DNA of 64,000 nt from Streptomyces monomycini (GCF_022271435.1 NZ_JAFIQY010000004.1:62001-126000), one strand, 5' to 3'. Shown: positions 16,907 through 25,466, counted from the first letter of the stretch. The notes: generated by a model not told the origin, from the letters alone. A program made the numbers and translations.

Positions 16907-17736
16907 CAGGACCCCTCCCGTACGTTCCGCACGTTCCACACGTTCTCGTCGAGCCACCGCAGGAACGTGTCCCGGTCGCGGGAGACGGCGTCCCACCGCT
17001 GGTAGAAGTCGTTGTCCCGGACCGAGTACCCGGCCGCGTACGAGGGGTGGGCGCCGCCGGGCACGAGCGCGACGGCGTCGATCACCCAGCCGGGCAGCAC
17101 CACCGAGCCGGGCCGGGGCTCCAGGGCGCCCTCGACGATCTCCTCGACGGTGACCAGCACCCGCCCGGCGGCCAGCACCGCTTCCTTCTGCACCCCGGTC
17201 AGGCCCCAGAACTGCACGTTGCCGTGCCGGTCGGCCTGCTGGGCGTGGACGACCGTGACGTCCGGGTTGAGGGCGGCCACGGCGGCCAGTTGCTCGCCGG
17301 TGAAGGGGCAGGTGACGGTGGCGACCGTGTCCGTACGGCCGGGGATGCCGCTGCCGCGGTAGCCGCGCAGGACCGCGAACGGCAGCTTCGAGGCGCCTGC
17401 GACATAGCGGTTGGCCATTCCCGCGTGGCTGTGTTCGTCCAGCTCCAGCGGGTGCGGCCAGCCGTTCTCGACCGCGTCGCGGAAGCGGTGCAGCGAGCCG
17501 ACACCCGGGTTGCCGCCCCAGGAGAAGACCAGTTTGCGCGCCGCGCCCGCGCCGATCAGCTGGTCGTGGACCACGTCCGGCGTCATACGGGCCAGGGTCA
17601 GGCCGGTGACGCCCTGCCGGATGATCTCGTGCGCCGCGGCGAAGGGGATCAGGTGGGTGAAGCCTTCCAGCGCGACGGTGTCCCCGTCGTGGACCAGGTC
17701 CCGCACGGCGTCGTGCAGGGAACGGATGTCGGCCAT
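16906..17736 (-). CDS. pcaI: 3-oxoadipate CoA-transferase subunit A
   Basis: A 276-aa CoA-transferase alpha subunit. Visible family features include DGDTVALEGFTHLIPFAAAH, SWGGNPGVGSLHRFR and VHAQQADRHGNVQFWG. It is the promoter-proximal gene of pcaIJ-HGBL-pobA. The ATG at 17736 follows GCGAGG. The gap to the divergent IclR regulator (17737-17926) carries three GTTC/GAAC half-sites, and the regulator probably controls this operon in response to an aromatic intermediate. Confidence 0.9.
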   Translation of the reverse strand: MADIRSLHDAVRDLVHDGDTVALEGFTHLIPFAAAHEIIRQGVTGLTLARMTPDVVHDQLIGAGAARKLVFSWGGNPGVGSLHRFRDAVENGWPHPLELDEHSHAGMANRYVAGASKLPFAVLRGYRGSGIPGRTDTVATVTCPFTGEQLAAVAALNPDVTVVHAQQADRHGNVQFWGLTGVQKEAVLAAGRVLVTVEEIVEGALEPRPGSVVLPGWVIDAVALVPGGAHPSYAAGYSVRDNDFYQRWDAVSRDRDTFLRWLDENVWNVRNVREGS

Positions 17737-17807
17737 GTCCTCGCCCTCGCGTCGTCCCGGGTGCCGGCGCCCGGCGGGCCTCCCCACCGCCTCGCCGCAC
17801 CCCCCTT

Positions 17808-17831
17808 GTTCGCCACGTGAACTTCCGTTCA
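17808..17831. promoter_or_regulatory. candidate IclR-type operator of the pca operon
   Basis: Three half-sites occur: GTTC at 17808, GAAC at 17819 and GTTC at 17827. They form two overlapping inverted repeats, GTTC-N7-GAAC and TGAAC-TTCC-GTTCA (17818-17831). The site sits between pcaI and the divergent regulator, the expected place for control of both. Confidence 0.5.
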
Positions 17832-17926
17832 TAATCGGCGTGCCCCGAGTGTGATCCCCGCCCCCAGCCCTGTCAACGGGGCTGCGAGTACGGTTCCGGC
17901 GAGACGTCCGCACCGTGGAGAGCCCC

Positions 17927-19642
17927 ATGACGCACCCCGCCACCGACACGCCACCGCCGCCGCCAGCGCCGCCCCAGGCGGCGGTGGGTCCGCTGATGCG
18001 CGGCCTGTCCGTGCTGCGCGCGCTCTCCGCCGACAGCGGCGGGCGGCAGGCCGTCGGCGACCTGGTCCGCGCGACCGGGCTGGCGCGCTCCACCGTCGAC
18101 CGCGTCCTGAGCACCCTCGCCCGCCTGGGCCACGTACGCCTCGAAGGCCGGGACGCGGTGCTCGCCCCCGGCCTGCTGGAGCTCGGCAACGCCTACCTGG
18201 CCGCCTCCGAACTGCCCGACCGGCTCGCCCCGGCCGCCGACCGGCTCGCCGACGCGCTCGACGAGTCGGTCTCGCTCGCCGTACCGGACGGTGACGGGGT
18301 GCGCTTCGTGCACCAGGCGACGCGGCGGCGGGCGATGTCGCTCGCGTTCCGCATCGGCGACCTGCTGCCCGCCGAACGGGGCGCCGTCGGCGCGCTGTTC
18401 GCCGTCGACTGGGACGAGGACGCCTGGCTGCGCTGGCGGCAGCGGCGCGCGGCGGACCCGACGGACGCCGGGTTCCCGGCCGTACCGCCGCGCCGGTACG
18501 AGGGTGACGGCACCGGACCGGCGGACGTCGCCGCGGACTTCACCTCCCGCGTCGAAGCGGCGCGGGCCGCCGGATGGTCACTGGACGACCAGCTCATCGA
18601 ACCGGGCCTGGTCGCCGTCGCCATGCCCGTACGCGACCCCCGGGGCCGCCCGGCGTGCGTGGTGAGCGTCGTCAGCCACACCAGCCGGCTGACCGCCGGC
18701 GACCTCCCCGCCGCCGTCCTGCCCCGACTGCGCGAAACCGTCGCCGAGATGGAACGCTCGCTGGCCGCCCCGGCCCCGTCCGCCACCGCCTCCCCGCCCG
18801 GACCGTCCGCCGCCGCCACCCGGCACGCCTCCTGGACGCGCGCCTCCAAGCAGGAACTGGGCCCCGAGTTCGTCGAGTCCCTGGCCCGCGGCCTGCTCGC
18901 CCTCTCCGCGTTCGGCACCGGCCGGGCCGCTCTGCCCCTGACCGCCGTAGCGGAGGCCACCGGTCTGGCCCGTGCCACCGCGCGGCGCGCCCTGCTCACC
19001 CTCGAACACCTCGGCTACCTCGCCACGGACGGCCGCCTCTTCCGCCCCACACCGAAACTCCTCGAACTGGGTTTCGCCCCGCTCTCCGGGCTGGCCCTCT
19101 CCGACATCGCCCGGCCCCACCTCGCCCGGCTGGTGGAGCAGGTGCACGACTCCGCGTCGATGGCGGTGCTGTCCGGTACGGACATCCAGTACGTCGCCCG
19201 GGTCCCCACCGTACGGATCATGAGCATCAACATCACCGTGGGCACCCGCTTTTCCGCGTATCCGACCTCCATGGGCCGCGTCCTGCTCGCGGGCCTCGCC
19301 CCCGTGGCACGCGCGGCCCACCTCGCCCACGCCGACCTCGCCCCCCTCACCCGGCACACCGTCACCTCCCCCGAGCGCCTCGCCGCCCTCCTCGACCAGG
19401 TGCACGACGACGGGTACGCCTTGGTGGACGAGGAGTTGGAAGAGGGCCTGCGCTCGATCGCCGTCCCCGTACGCGACCGGCACGGCCGCGTCGTCGCCGC
19501 CGTCAACATCTCCACCCACGCGGGCCGCCGCTCCCCCGCCGAGGACCGCGACGCCTTCCTGCCTCCACTCCGCACGGCCGCCGCCCGCATCGAGACGGAC
19601 CTGCACACGGCGGGACGGTATCTGCGGGTTCCGCTCGCCTGA
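17927..19642 (+). CDS. tandem IclR-family transcriptional regulator of the pca operon
   Basis: A 571-aa protein, about twice the usual ~260 aa. The first module (residues ~15-280) has a winged-helix N-terminus (GDLVRATGLARSTVDRVLST) and an effector domain. The second (~305-571) starts with another winged helix (LTAVAEATGLARATARRALL) and a better conserved PcaR/PcaU-like effector domain (YPTSMGRVLLA, DDGYALVDEELEEGLRSIAVPV). The ATG at 17927 follows GGAGAG; the in-frame GTG at 17915 is less likely. It is transcribed away from pcaI. IclR regulators of this group sense protocatechuate-pathway compounds; ligand and sign of regulation are inferred. Confidence 0.88.
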   Translation: MTHPATDTPPPPPAPPQAAVGPLMRGLSVLRALSADSGGRQAVGDLVRATGLARSTVDRVLSTLARLGHVRLEGRDAVLAPGLLELGNAYLAASELPDRLAPAADRLADALDESVSLAVPDGDGVRFVHQATRRRAMSLAFRIGDLLPAERGAVGALFAVDWDEDAWLRWRQRRAADPTDAGFPAVPPRRYEGDGTGPADVAADFTSRVEAARAAGWSLDDQLIEPGLVAVAMPVRDPRGRPACVVSVVSHTSRLTAGDLPAAVLPRLRETVAEMERSLAAPAPSATASPPGPSAAATRHASWTRASKQELGPEFVESLARGLLALSAFGTGRAALPLTAVAEATGLARATARRALLTLEHLGYLATDGRLFRPTPKLLELGFAPLSGLALSDIARPHLARLVEQVHDSASMAVLSGTDIQYVARVPTVRIMSINITVGTRFSAYPTSMGRVLLAGLAPVARAAHLAHADLAPLTRHTVTSPERLAALLDQVHDDGYALVDEELEEGLRSIAVPVRDRHGRVVAAVNISTHAGRRSPAEDRDAFLPPLRTAAARIETDLHTAGRYLRVPLA

Positions 19643-19807
19643 GCGGGCCAAAGGTGCCGGCCCACTACCGCCGACGGGCCCAGGAGCGGGCACTCGTAAG
19701 AGTGACCGCCCGGGCGAGCCCGTATGCCCGTCGTCCCCGCCAGGCAAAGGCACCGGGGACAAAGACCACCGGCATCGAGCCCTGACCCCGCTCCCGGAGA
19801 CTCCCCC

Positions 19808-20617
19808 ATGCTCGTCACCATCGTGGTGGCCGTCGTCGCCCTGATCCTCGGCCTGATCGCCCACCACTTCCTGCGCCGCCACGACTCCGAGGCCGACGAC
19901 GTGGGGCTGTCGGTCAAGGAACTGATCAGCCCGGTGCAGACCCTGACCGTACTGATCCTCGCCTTCGTCCTGGCCACGGCCGCCGGTTCCTACAACAGGG
20001 CGGAGGAGGCCGTGCACAGCGAGGCCAACGCGGCCGACCACCTCGCGGAGACGGCGGAGTTCCTCCCCGACGCCGCCCAGCGCCACCGGGTACAGGCCGA
20101 TGTCGTCTGCTACACCCGCGCGGTGCACCACTACGAATGGCCGGCCATGAACGACGGGCACCCCGCCGCCGAGCCCAGTGTCTGGACCGCCGACCTGCGC
20201 AGCGCGTTCAAGGACATCGGCACGGACCAAGGAGCCTTCGGCATGCTCGTGGGGGCGGACGACAACCGGGCCAAGGCCCGCCAGGCCCGGCTGACGGAGT
20301 CGACCGCGGCGGTTCCCGCGGCGATCTACTGGTTCATGCTCGTCCTGCTCTCCATCACCGTCATCTCCCTGTGCCTGTGCATCCCCAGACGCCGCAACCA
20401 GCCCCAACTGGCCACCCTGGCCATGGCGACCGCCCTGCTCACCGCCACCCTGCTGCTCGTCCACGACGCCGAGCGGCCGTTCGGCGGAGCCATCTCCGTC
20501 GATGCCACCGCCATCACCGACGTCGAACAGCAAGCCACCCGCGACTTCCACGCGGACGCTCCCGGAGCCGCCTTGCCGTGCGACGACCGCGGGCACAAGA
20601 AGGACAGCGGCGCCTAG
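19808..20617 (+). CDS. DUF4239 (bestrophin-like) membrane protein
   Basis: A 269-aa protein with membrane segments at about 2-20, 42-62, 172-195 and 200-220 and a soluble stretch between the pairs. The first pair is followed by EAVHSEANAADHLAE, typical of the DUF4239 family, whose members are annotated as bestrophin-like. No biochemical role is established. The ATG at 19808 follows a GGAGA site. It stands alone between the IclR gene and the convergent DUF397 gene. Confidence 0.8.
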   Translation: MLVTIVVAVVALILGLIAHHFLRRHDSEADDVGLSVKELISPVQTLTVLILAFVLATAAGSYNRAEEAVHSEANAADHLAETAEFLPDAAQRHRVQADVVCYTRAVHHYEWPAMNDGHPAAEPSVWTADLRSAFKDIGTDQGAFGMLVGADDNRAKARQARLTESTAAVPAAIYWFMLVLLSITVISLCLCIPRRRNQPQLATLAMATALLTATLLLVHDAERPFGGAISVDATAITDVEQQATRDFHADAPGAALPCDDRGHKKDSGA

Positions 20618-20657
20618 ACGTACTGCGCGGGGCTCGCGGTCCGATCAGCCAGTTGAT

Positions 20658-20858
20658 TCAGACGGCAGCCCGCCGAGCGAACTCGACCAACCCGGCGAAG
20701 GCAGCGGGATGCAGCATCAGGACCGGACCGTCCGGATCCTTGCTGTCACGAACGGGAACCACGCCGCGCGAGGGGACGAGGTTGGGGGCGACCTCTATGC
20801 AGTCGCCGCCGTTGTTGCTGTATGAGGATTTGGCCCAACGGGGGGATTCGGTGGTCAC
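20658..20858 (-). CDS. DUF397 domain protein
   Basis: A 66-aa protein with the DUF397 pattern: WAKSSYSNNGGDCIEVAPN, then VPVRDSKDPDGP and a C-terminal AFAGLVEFAR. Its GTG start at 20858 overlaps the stop of the upstream XRE gene as GTGA. DUF397 proteins almost always accompany such XRE regulators in Streptomyces, as in the WhiJ-type developmental systems, and probably bind or modulate the regulator. Confidence 0.88.
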   Translation of the reverse strand: MTTESPRWAKSSYSNNGGDCIEVAPNLVPSRGVVPVRDSKDPDGPVLMLHPAAFAGLVEFARRAAV

Positions 20859-21691
20859 GGGGCGCCCTTTCGTACCTGCTTGATCATGGCCACAGATGCC
20901 GCCTGCGACAGCGCTTCGGCCTGCAACTGATGGTAGGCCGTCAGCACGGGCACCACGGAGGTACTCTCCCGGTCCAGGTTTCCCTGGGCCTGAGACTCGG
21001 CGTAGCAGATCAAGGACCGGTCCGGCAGCGTCAGGATGTTGACGGGCAGGTCAAACGTGCGGCGCTCCCCTATCTCGTACGGCGCGACCTGCAACAGCGT
21101 GTTCGGCAGGTCGGCGAACTCGACCAGTCGAGCCAACTGCGCGTCCATGACAGGGGAGCCGCCGACCTGACGACGGATACAGCTTTCGTCCATGGTCACA
21201 AACACCATGGGCGGCCGAGGTCGCTCCAGCATGGCCTGGCGCCCGGCCAGAAACGCGACTCGCTCATCCGCCTGTTCGGGCGTGATGGCGCCCCTCCGCA
21301 CGGCGCTGTCCGCCAGCACACGTGCGTACTCCGGTGTCTGCAACAAACCCGGGATGATCCCGATGTTGTACAGCCGGATCTCCACTGCTCGGCCTTCAAG
21401 CCCGACGTACTCCGGAAACCCTTCCAGCAAACTGCCGTGTCTGATCTCGCGGAACTCGCGTTCGAATGTGTCCATGTTGTCTTCGAGCCCGAGCGCCCTG
21501 TCTGCACTACGCGAGAACGGGAGGGTCGGAGGTTTGCGACCAGTTTCGACCGCCGAAATATGCACGCTGGAGTAGCCCATGCGCCCGGCCAGCTCGTCCT
21601 GTGTCCAGCCGCGCCCCTCCCGCAACCCGCGTAAACGCGCCCCGAAGGCGGCTCGGGGGCTACTGTCCGGCTCCAACTCCTTGCGGTTCAA
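20855..21691 (-). CDS. XRE-family regulator with DUF5753 domain
   Basis: A 278-aa WhiJ-like regulator. The helix-turn-helix is at ~18-72 (WTQDELAGRMGYSSVHISAVE) and the DUF5753 domain at ~90-265 (LYNIGIIPGLLQTPEYAR). The frame is open to a TTG at 21691, taken as start although the ribosome site is poor. Leu20 is encoded by TTA (21632-21634), so translation should depend on the bldA tRNA. It is paired with the DUF397 gene downstream. Targets are unknown; a small rightward ORF set begins about 100 bases away. Confidence 0.87.
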   Translation of the reverse strand: MNRKELEPDSSPRAAFGARLRGLREGRGWTQDELAGRMGYSSVHISAVETGRKPPTLPFSRSADRALGLEDNMDTFEREFREIRHGSLLEGFPEYVGLEGRAVEIRLYNIGIIPGLLQTPEYARVLADSAVRRGAITPEQADERVAFLAGRQAMLERPRPPMVFVTMDESCIRRQVGGSPVMDAQLARLVEFADLPNTLLQVAPYEIGERRTFDLPVNILTLPDRSLICYAESQAQGNLDRESTSVVPVLTAYHQLQAEALSQAASVAMIKQVRKGAP

Positions 21692-21797
21692 GGGGGAATC
21701 ACCGACCTTTCATGCCGAATCGACAGGTTGAAGGGTGCCCGACACTGGGCCACGCTGACTCTTCCCGGTAGTGCAACCGCTACGAAGAGGAGCACAG

Positions 21798-22031
21798 TTG
21801 TCCCAGGACCACACGCGTCCGCCCCCGCCGCTCCGCAGTGATGCCGACCTGCGCACGGCTCCCGACAGTGGCCGGCCCATGGTCGAACTCGAACCGATCG
21901 TGCGCCCCGGCTGCTGCGTCTGCACTGCGGCGGAACGGATCCGGACGCGCGCCCGGCGCGACGGTCGCACGGGGGCGGTCGCCGACGCGAATCGGATCAT
22001 GCGGCAGCACCCCCACCGGAGCGACACGTGA
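21798..22031 (+). CDS. small hypothetical protein with Cys-Cys-x-Cys
   Basis: A 77-aa polar protein of no recognised family. The TTG at 21798 has a good AGAGGAG site, better placed than the upstream GTG at 21771. It contains GCCVCTAAERIRTRARRDGR, a short Cys cluster followed by a basic helix. Its stop overlaps the next start as GTGA (22028-22031). It lies divergent from the XRE regulator, a common place for its target genes. Confidence 0.6.
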   Translation: MSQDHTRPPPPLRSDADLRTAPDSGRPMVELEPIVRPGCCVCTAAERIRTRARRDGRTGAVADANRIMRQHPHRSDT

Positions 22032-22135
22032 CCCGGCTGCCGGAACTGCCGGGGCTGGACGGCGTACTGGTCCGGCCATACATCCGTACTGCCAAACGTC
22101 CGGAGACCGCCGAAGACACGGCCCAGGAACGGTGA
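22028..22135 (+). CDS. very small ORF (35 aa), hypothetical
   Basis: GTG at 22028 overlaps the preceding stop (GTGA). The peptide MTRLPELPGLDGVLVRPYIR ends 15 residues later. There is no independent ribosome site, so expression would rely on coupling. Placement between two coupled ORFs supports it, but no family is recognised. Confidence 0.4.
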   Translation: MTRLPELPGLDGVLVRPYIRTAKRPETAEDTAQER

Positions 22136-22141
22136 CCACCA

Positions 22142-22558
22142 GTGACCAACCCGAACCCCAGCCCCGGCCCGAACCGGGAAACCCTCGCCCGGCTCATGCG
22201 CTCAAGCGGGCACGACGGCATGCTCCTCATGCGCACCAGTGGCGGCGGTGACGCCGCCCTCAGCCTCTCCCGGCCCGAAGGTACGGCCACGGCAACCCCA
22301 GCCCCCGTGCCCACCCGCATGGAAATCCAGATCACCGGCATCCGGAAGCACTTCGCCGAGTGCGTCACCGAACAGGACGACGGCGAGATGTGCGACGCCC
22401 GCTCCGCCGACTGGGACAGCCCCATGCCGGCGAACGCATGGATCCGCGCCCATGCGGACGAGAAGGGGCACACGAAGTTCGTGAAGCTCATGGAAGAGTC
22501 CGTCAGCGCCTTCTCGAAGAGCGCCGGGGGACCGAGGGGAGAGCGAAGGGTGTGGTAG
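22142..22558 (+). CDS. hypothetical protein, DUF7848-like C-terminal region
   Basis: A 138-aa protein starting with GTG at 22142, six bases after the 35-aa ORF. The first ~55 residues are polar and Ser/Pro-rich. The rest (MEIQITGIRKHFAECVTEQD, two cysteines, then WIRAHADEKGHTKFVKLMEE) resembles small Streptomyces proteins in which a Cys pair precedes a His-containing helix. Function is unknown. With the two ORFs upstream it forms a short operon, convergent with the nuclease gene. Confidence 0.55.
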   Translation: MTNPNPSPGPNRETLARLMRSSGHDGMLLMRTSGGGDAALSLSRPEGTATATPAPVPTRMEIQITGIRKHFAECVTEQDDGEMCDARSADWDSPMPANAWIRAHADEKGHTKFVKLMEESVSAFSKSAGGPRGERRVW

Positions 22559-22708
22559 TGGCGAACGGACAAGGCGTCGTGGCCTGGGGGCCGGCCGCGT
22601 GCGGCTGGTAGGACTCCTCGGCCAGTTGGGCCCGGCCCGCTGCTCGATCCGGAGCGCCGTCGCCCTCGCGATCGAACACGACGCGGCGAAAGCAAGAGGC
22701 GCGCGCCG

Positions 22709-23485
22709 TCACCCCCAGGGCGTCCGCCCGGCGCCGTTCGACCACGCCACCAACTGGTCGCCGTCGAAGCAGCGGATGCCGCAGGTGTCGGCGTAGTCGG
22801 CGGCCGGTTCGGTGAAAGCGCTGGTGGTGACGACGGCCGCGACATCGGCCTCGTGCACCGTGTAGCAGGTGCCGCCGAAGCGCTGCATGTCCTGGGAGCC
22901 GACCTTGTTGTCCGCACAGTAGCGCTTGCACTGGATGATGATCCGCCGGCCGTCGGCCGTGGTGGCCAGGACGTCCGCGCCCAGGTCCCCCGCGCCGCCG
23001 ACCACCTCGACGTTCCGGCAGCCGTCGCGTTCGCAGAGGTGGGCTATCGCCTGCTCGAAGGCGTACGCGTCCATGGCGAGGAAGTCCTCGACACTGCCCC
23101 ACCGGGTGGCCGCGGGCTCGGGCTCGGCCACGGGAGCCACGACAGCCGGGGCAGCCGGGGCGGTTTCCTCCGCCACTGCCGCCAGGGCCACCTCCGCCTC
23201 GGCCTCCGCCTTCCCCGCCCGCGCGGCCCGCCGCAGTTCGCGCAGGCGCGGCATGCCCCGGATCGCCACGACGACCAGAGCCACGACGAACGGGAGGGCG
23301 ACGACGCTCACCACGGTGGCCGGGCCCGGGTGCTCCGCCGCCCACCGGGCCGCTTCGCGGACGGCGAGGAAGCCGCCGCACAGGAGGACGCCGATCACGG
23401 CCAGGACGAACATCGTCCGCCGCATCGGGTACGTACGGCCCCGGGGCTCTGGTGATGCCCCGTCAACTTCCATGGGTGCGGCCAC
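22709..23485 (-). CDS. membrane-anchored Mrr-like restriction endonuclease domain protein
   Basis: A 258-aa protein. Two hydrophobic segments (about 25-42 and 56-76) are followed by an Ala/Glu-rich linker and an Mrr-type nuclease fold from ~135. It shows MDAYAFEQAIAHLCERDGC, then GADV and IIQCKRY, the D...(E/Q)-x-K active site of PD-(D/E)XK enzymes. C-terminal FTEPAADYADTCGIRCFDGD completes the Mrr_cat domain. The GTG at 23485 follows AGGAG. The membrane tether implies action on DNA entering the cell or near the membrane, which is inference. Confidence 0.85.
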   Translation of the reverse strand: MAAPMEVDGASPEPRGRTYPMRRTMFVLAVIGVLLCGGFLAVREAARWAAEHPGPATVVSVVALPFVVALVVVAIRGMPRLRELRRAARAGKAEAEAEVALAAVAEETAPAAPAVVAPVAEPEPAATRWGSVEDFLAMDAYAFEQAIAHLCERDGCRNVEVVGGAGDLGADVLATTADGRRIIIQCKRYCADNKVGSQDMQRFGGTCYTVHEADVAAVVTTSAFTEPAADYADTCGIRCFDGDQLVAWSNGAGRTPWG

Positions 23486-23515
23486 CGGCGCTGCTCCTTC
23501 ACTTCCGCGGGACGG

Positions 23516-23701
23516 TTACGGATGCTCTTCCACCTCCTGCCCCGCGGCAGCCGATCCATGATCACCACGCCCCGCCCGCCGCGCCCGCCTCCGCCGGGCA
23601 TTTTCCAGATCCCGCGCCACGGCCAGCACGACCGCCCCCACGACGAACACCACCGCCACCAGCGCGGCCGAAGAGGTCAGCATCGGATACATCGGATACA
23701 C
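23516..23701 (-). CDS. small single-pass membrane protein
   Basis: A 61-aa ORF with a hydrophobic stretch at ~8-30 (LTSSAALVAVVFVVGAVVLA) followed by a highly basic tail (ENARRRRARRAGRG), which would place the C-terminus in the cytoplasm. GTG at 23701 after GGGAGA is the likely start; ATGs at 23692 and 23683 are alternatives. It lies 30 bases upstream of the nuclease gene in the same direction and may be co-transcribed. No family is recognised. Confidence 0.5.
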   Translation of the reverse strand: MYPMYPMLTSSAALVAVVFVVGAVVLAVARDLENARRRRARRAGRGDHGSAAAGQEVEEHP

Positions 23702-23850
23702 GGGTCTCCCAAGGGACAGGCGGTGAAAGACGGCGGAATTCCCGAGCCCCGGAAAACACCATGCGGCACCCGCCTGCCGTCCCGCCCCTCACCACCGCCA
23801 CCCCGCGCGCCCTGTCACCCGAATTCAGCACACCGGGCCCTGCGCACGCC

Positions 23851-24240
23851 CTACGCGGGCACGTGCCTCCCCTGCCCCCACAATTCCTCGGCGTGTTCGG
23901 CGAACCTGTCGAACTTGCCGCCGGTGACCGTCAGCGTCACCTTTTCCGCGCGCTCGCGGTCCCGAGTGACGTGCCCCTCCGGCTCAGCGATCAGGAACCG
24001 CAACCGGCACCCCGCGCCGGCCTTCCGCCGCAGCGTCTCGGAGAATGCCGGCATTTGCGACCACAAGAAGTAGTTCGTGTATCCCGCGAAGAACAGCTCC
24101 CTGCCCGCACCCCGGATCAGCTCGCCCCATACATCGGAAGGGCAGGCGGACCGGTACGGACAGCTGTGCACCACTTCCCGGTCGTACCCACTCTTGACGC
24201 GGTCCTTGATCGCGCGAACGTAGCGCCCCGACGCCCCACT
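23851..24240 (-). pseudogene. decayed XRE regulator remnant: DUF5919 domain with internal deletion
   Basis: The minus frame reads SGYDREVVHSCPYRSACPSD, then VWGELIRGAGRELFFAGYTN, LRRKAGAGCRLRFLIAEPEG and later FDRFAEHAEELWGQGR. This is the DUF5919 domain that normally forms the C-terminal half of a ~270-aa XRE regulator. The central part of the domain is missing between TLTVTG and FDRFAEHAEELW, and no helix-turn-helix or convincing start is found upstream. The rest of 23702-24531 shows no supported gene, only unassigned short frames. Confidence 0.6.
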
Positions 24241-24531
24241 GTCCCCGACGCGGCATCTCCTACGAAGCCTTCCGCACCGCCGCCGAGGGCGACGCCGAGT
24301 CCGGCCCCGGGAGGACCAGGACCTTGTTCAGCGGTGGGCTCTGCGCCACAGGGGTCTGGCCGGCCACGGCCTATTCCGGCGTGTGGTGTCCGACCATGCC
24401 CGGGTCACCCGGGACGGCTGACCATCCGTTTCCCGCTCTCGCCCCCGCCCAGGACCGACCACCCGGCACATGATGCGCCCATATCCGGACGATAAGCTTT
24501 CATCCTGAATTTCCATGCACAAGGGGGGCAC

Positions 24532-25071
24532 ATGTCCGCTGAGCCACATAGCGGGGCCGGGGCCGGGACGCGGATCGAGTTCGCGTACCGGATGGCCGTA
24601 GAGGACTTTCGTGACGGGCTGCGGGCCCGGGCGCGGGTCTCGGTGGCCGCGCGGCGCTACAGGGTGCTGGTGATCGTGGGGGCGGTGCTGCTGCTCGGGG
24701 TCATGGTGTGGACCTGGGCGGCCCAGGGGACCGTGGACGTGCCTCTGGTGGTGATACCGGTGGCGCTGCTCGTGATGATGTTCGTGTCGCCCCGGATGCT
24801 GGCCCGGCAGTTCCACCGGCGGACCGAGGCGATGGGTGAGTTCCGGGCGGTGGTGGACGAGAGCGGGGTCACGGTCACGAACCGGCAGCGGACCAGCACC
24901 CTCACCTGGCGGGCGGTGAATCGTTACGCCGAGACGCCGCGCGCGTTCGTGCTGCTGAGCGGGGACCGGAACATCACGGACATGACGATCCTGCCCAAGC
25001 GCGGCGCGTCCCATCCCGCCGACGCCGAGCGGCTGCGGGCCCTGATCGAAGGGCGGCTGACCCGTGTCTGA
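24532..25071 (+). CDS. YcxB family membrane protein
   Basis: A 179-aa protein with two adjacent membrane segments at about 43-62 and 67-86 followed by a YcxB-like domain: EFRAVVDESGVTVTNRQRTS, LTWRAVNRYAETPRAFVLLS, then ILPKRG. YcxB-like proteins are widespread small membrane proteins without assigned function. The ATG at 24532 follows a G-rich AGGGGGG site. The end overlaps the next gene by 8 bases, indicating a two-gene unit. Confidence 0.8.
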   Translation: MSAEPHSGAGAGTRIEFAYRMAVEDFRDGLRARARVSVAARRYRVLVIVGAVLLLGVMVWTWAAQGTVDVPLVVIPVALLVMMFVSPRMLARQFHRRTEAMGEFRAVVDESGVTVTNRQRTSTLTWRAVNRYAETPRAFVLLSGDRNITDMTILPKRGASHPADAERLRALIEGRLTRV

Positions 25072-25420
25072 CGACCGGAGCGGGCCCATGTCCGCCTCAT
25101 GGCCCCGGCATCCGTCGACACCGGCCGCCTCGTACGTCCCGGCCGTCCCGGATACAGCCCTGCGCAAGGCCGGCGCGACCAATCCCTTCGTCTACCTGTC
25201 CTGGCCGTTGTGCGGCCTGTCGCTGCTGTTCTGGTTCATCGTCCTGACGTGGCTGCTCGCCCCGGTGGTGGCGGCGGCCTCCGTGGTGACCGCGGTGGTC
25301 GGTTTCCGGGAGGCCCGGCGCACCGGCGTGGGGCGGACGGCCGCGTGGTGGGGGCTGGGCGCTGCCTTCGTCGCGGTGGGGACCGGGGCTGCCGGCGTCT
25401 ACGGGTTGTGCACCCTGTAG
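25064..25420 (+). CDS. small DUF4190-like membrane protein
   Basis: A 118-aa protein with hydrophobic stretches at ~45-85 and ~93-115 around a loop with GFREARRTGVGRTAAWWGLG. This pattern resembles DUF4190-type small membrane proteins of actinobacteria. The GTG at 25064 overlaps the YcxB gene; the ATG at 25088 is an alternative start. No function is known. Confidence 0.65.
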   Translation: MSDDRSGPMSASWPRHPSTPAASYVPAVPDTALRKAGATNPFVYLSWPLCGLSLLFWFIVLTWLLAPVVAAASVVTAVVGFREARRTGVGRTAAWWGLGAAFVAVGTGAAGVYGLCTL

Positions 25421-25466
25421 GGCGAGGCAGCGTCGGGTGCGGCCCCACAGGGCCGGTGCTCGCCCC

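Noticed and set aside
16124..17800. Minus-strand frame extending pcaJ upstream to 558 codons
   Set aside because: The upstream half is a shifted reading of pcaI; pcaJ starts at the ATGA overlap at 16906.
24241..24531. Plus-strand frame reading SYEAFRTAAEGDAESGPG
   Set aside because: No start, ribosome site or family could be supported; left as unassigned sequence.
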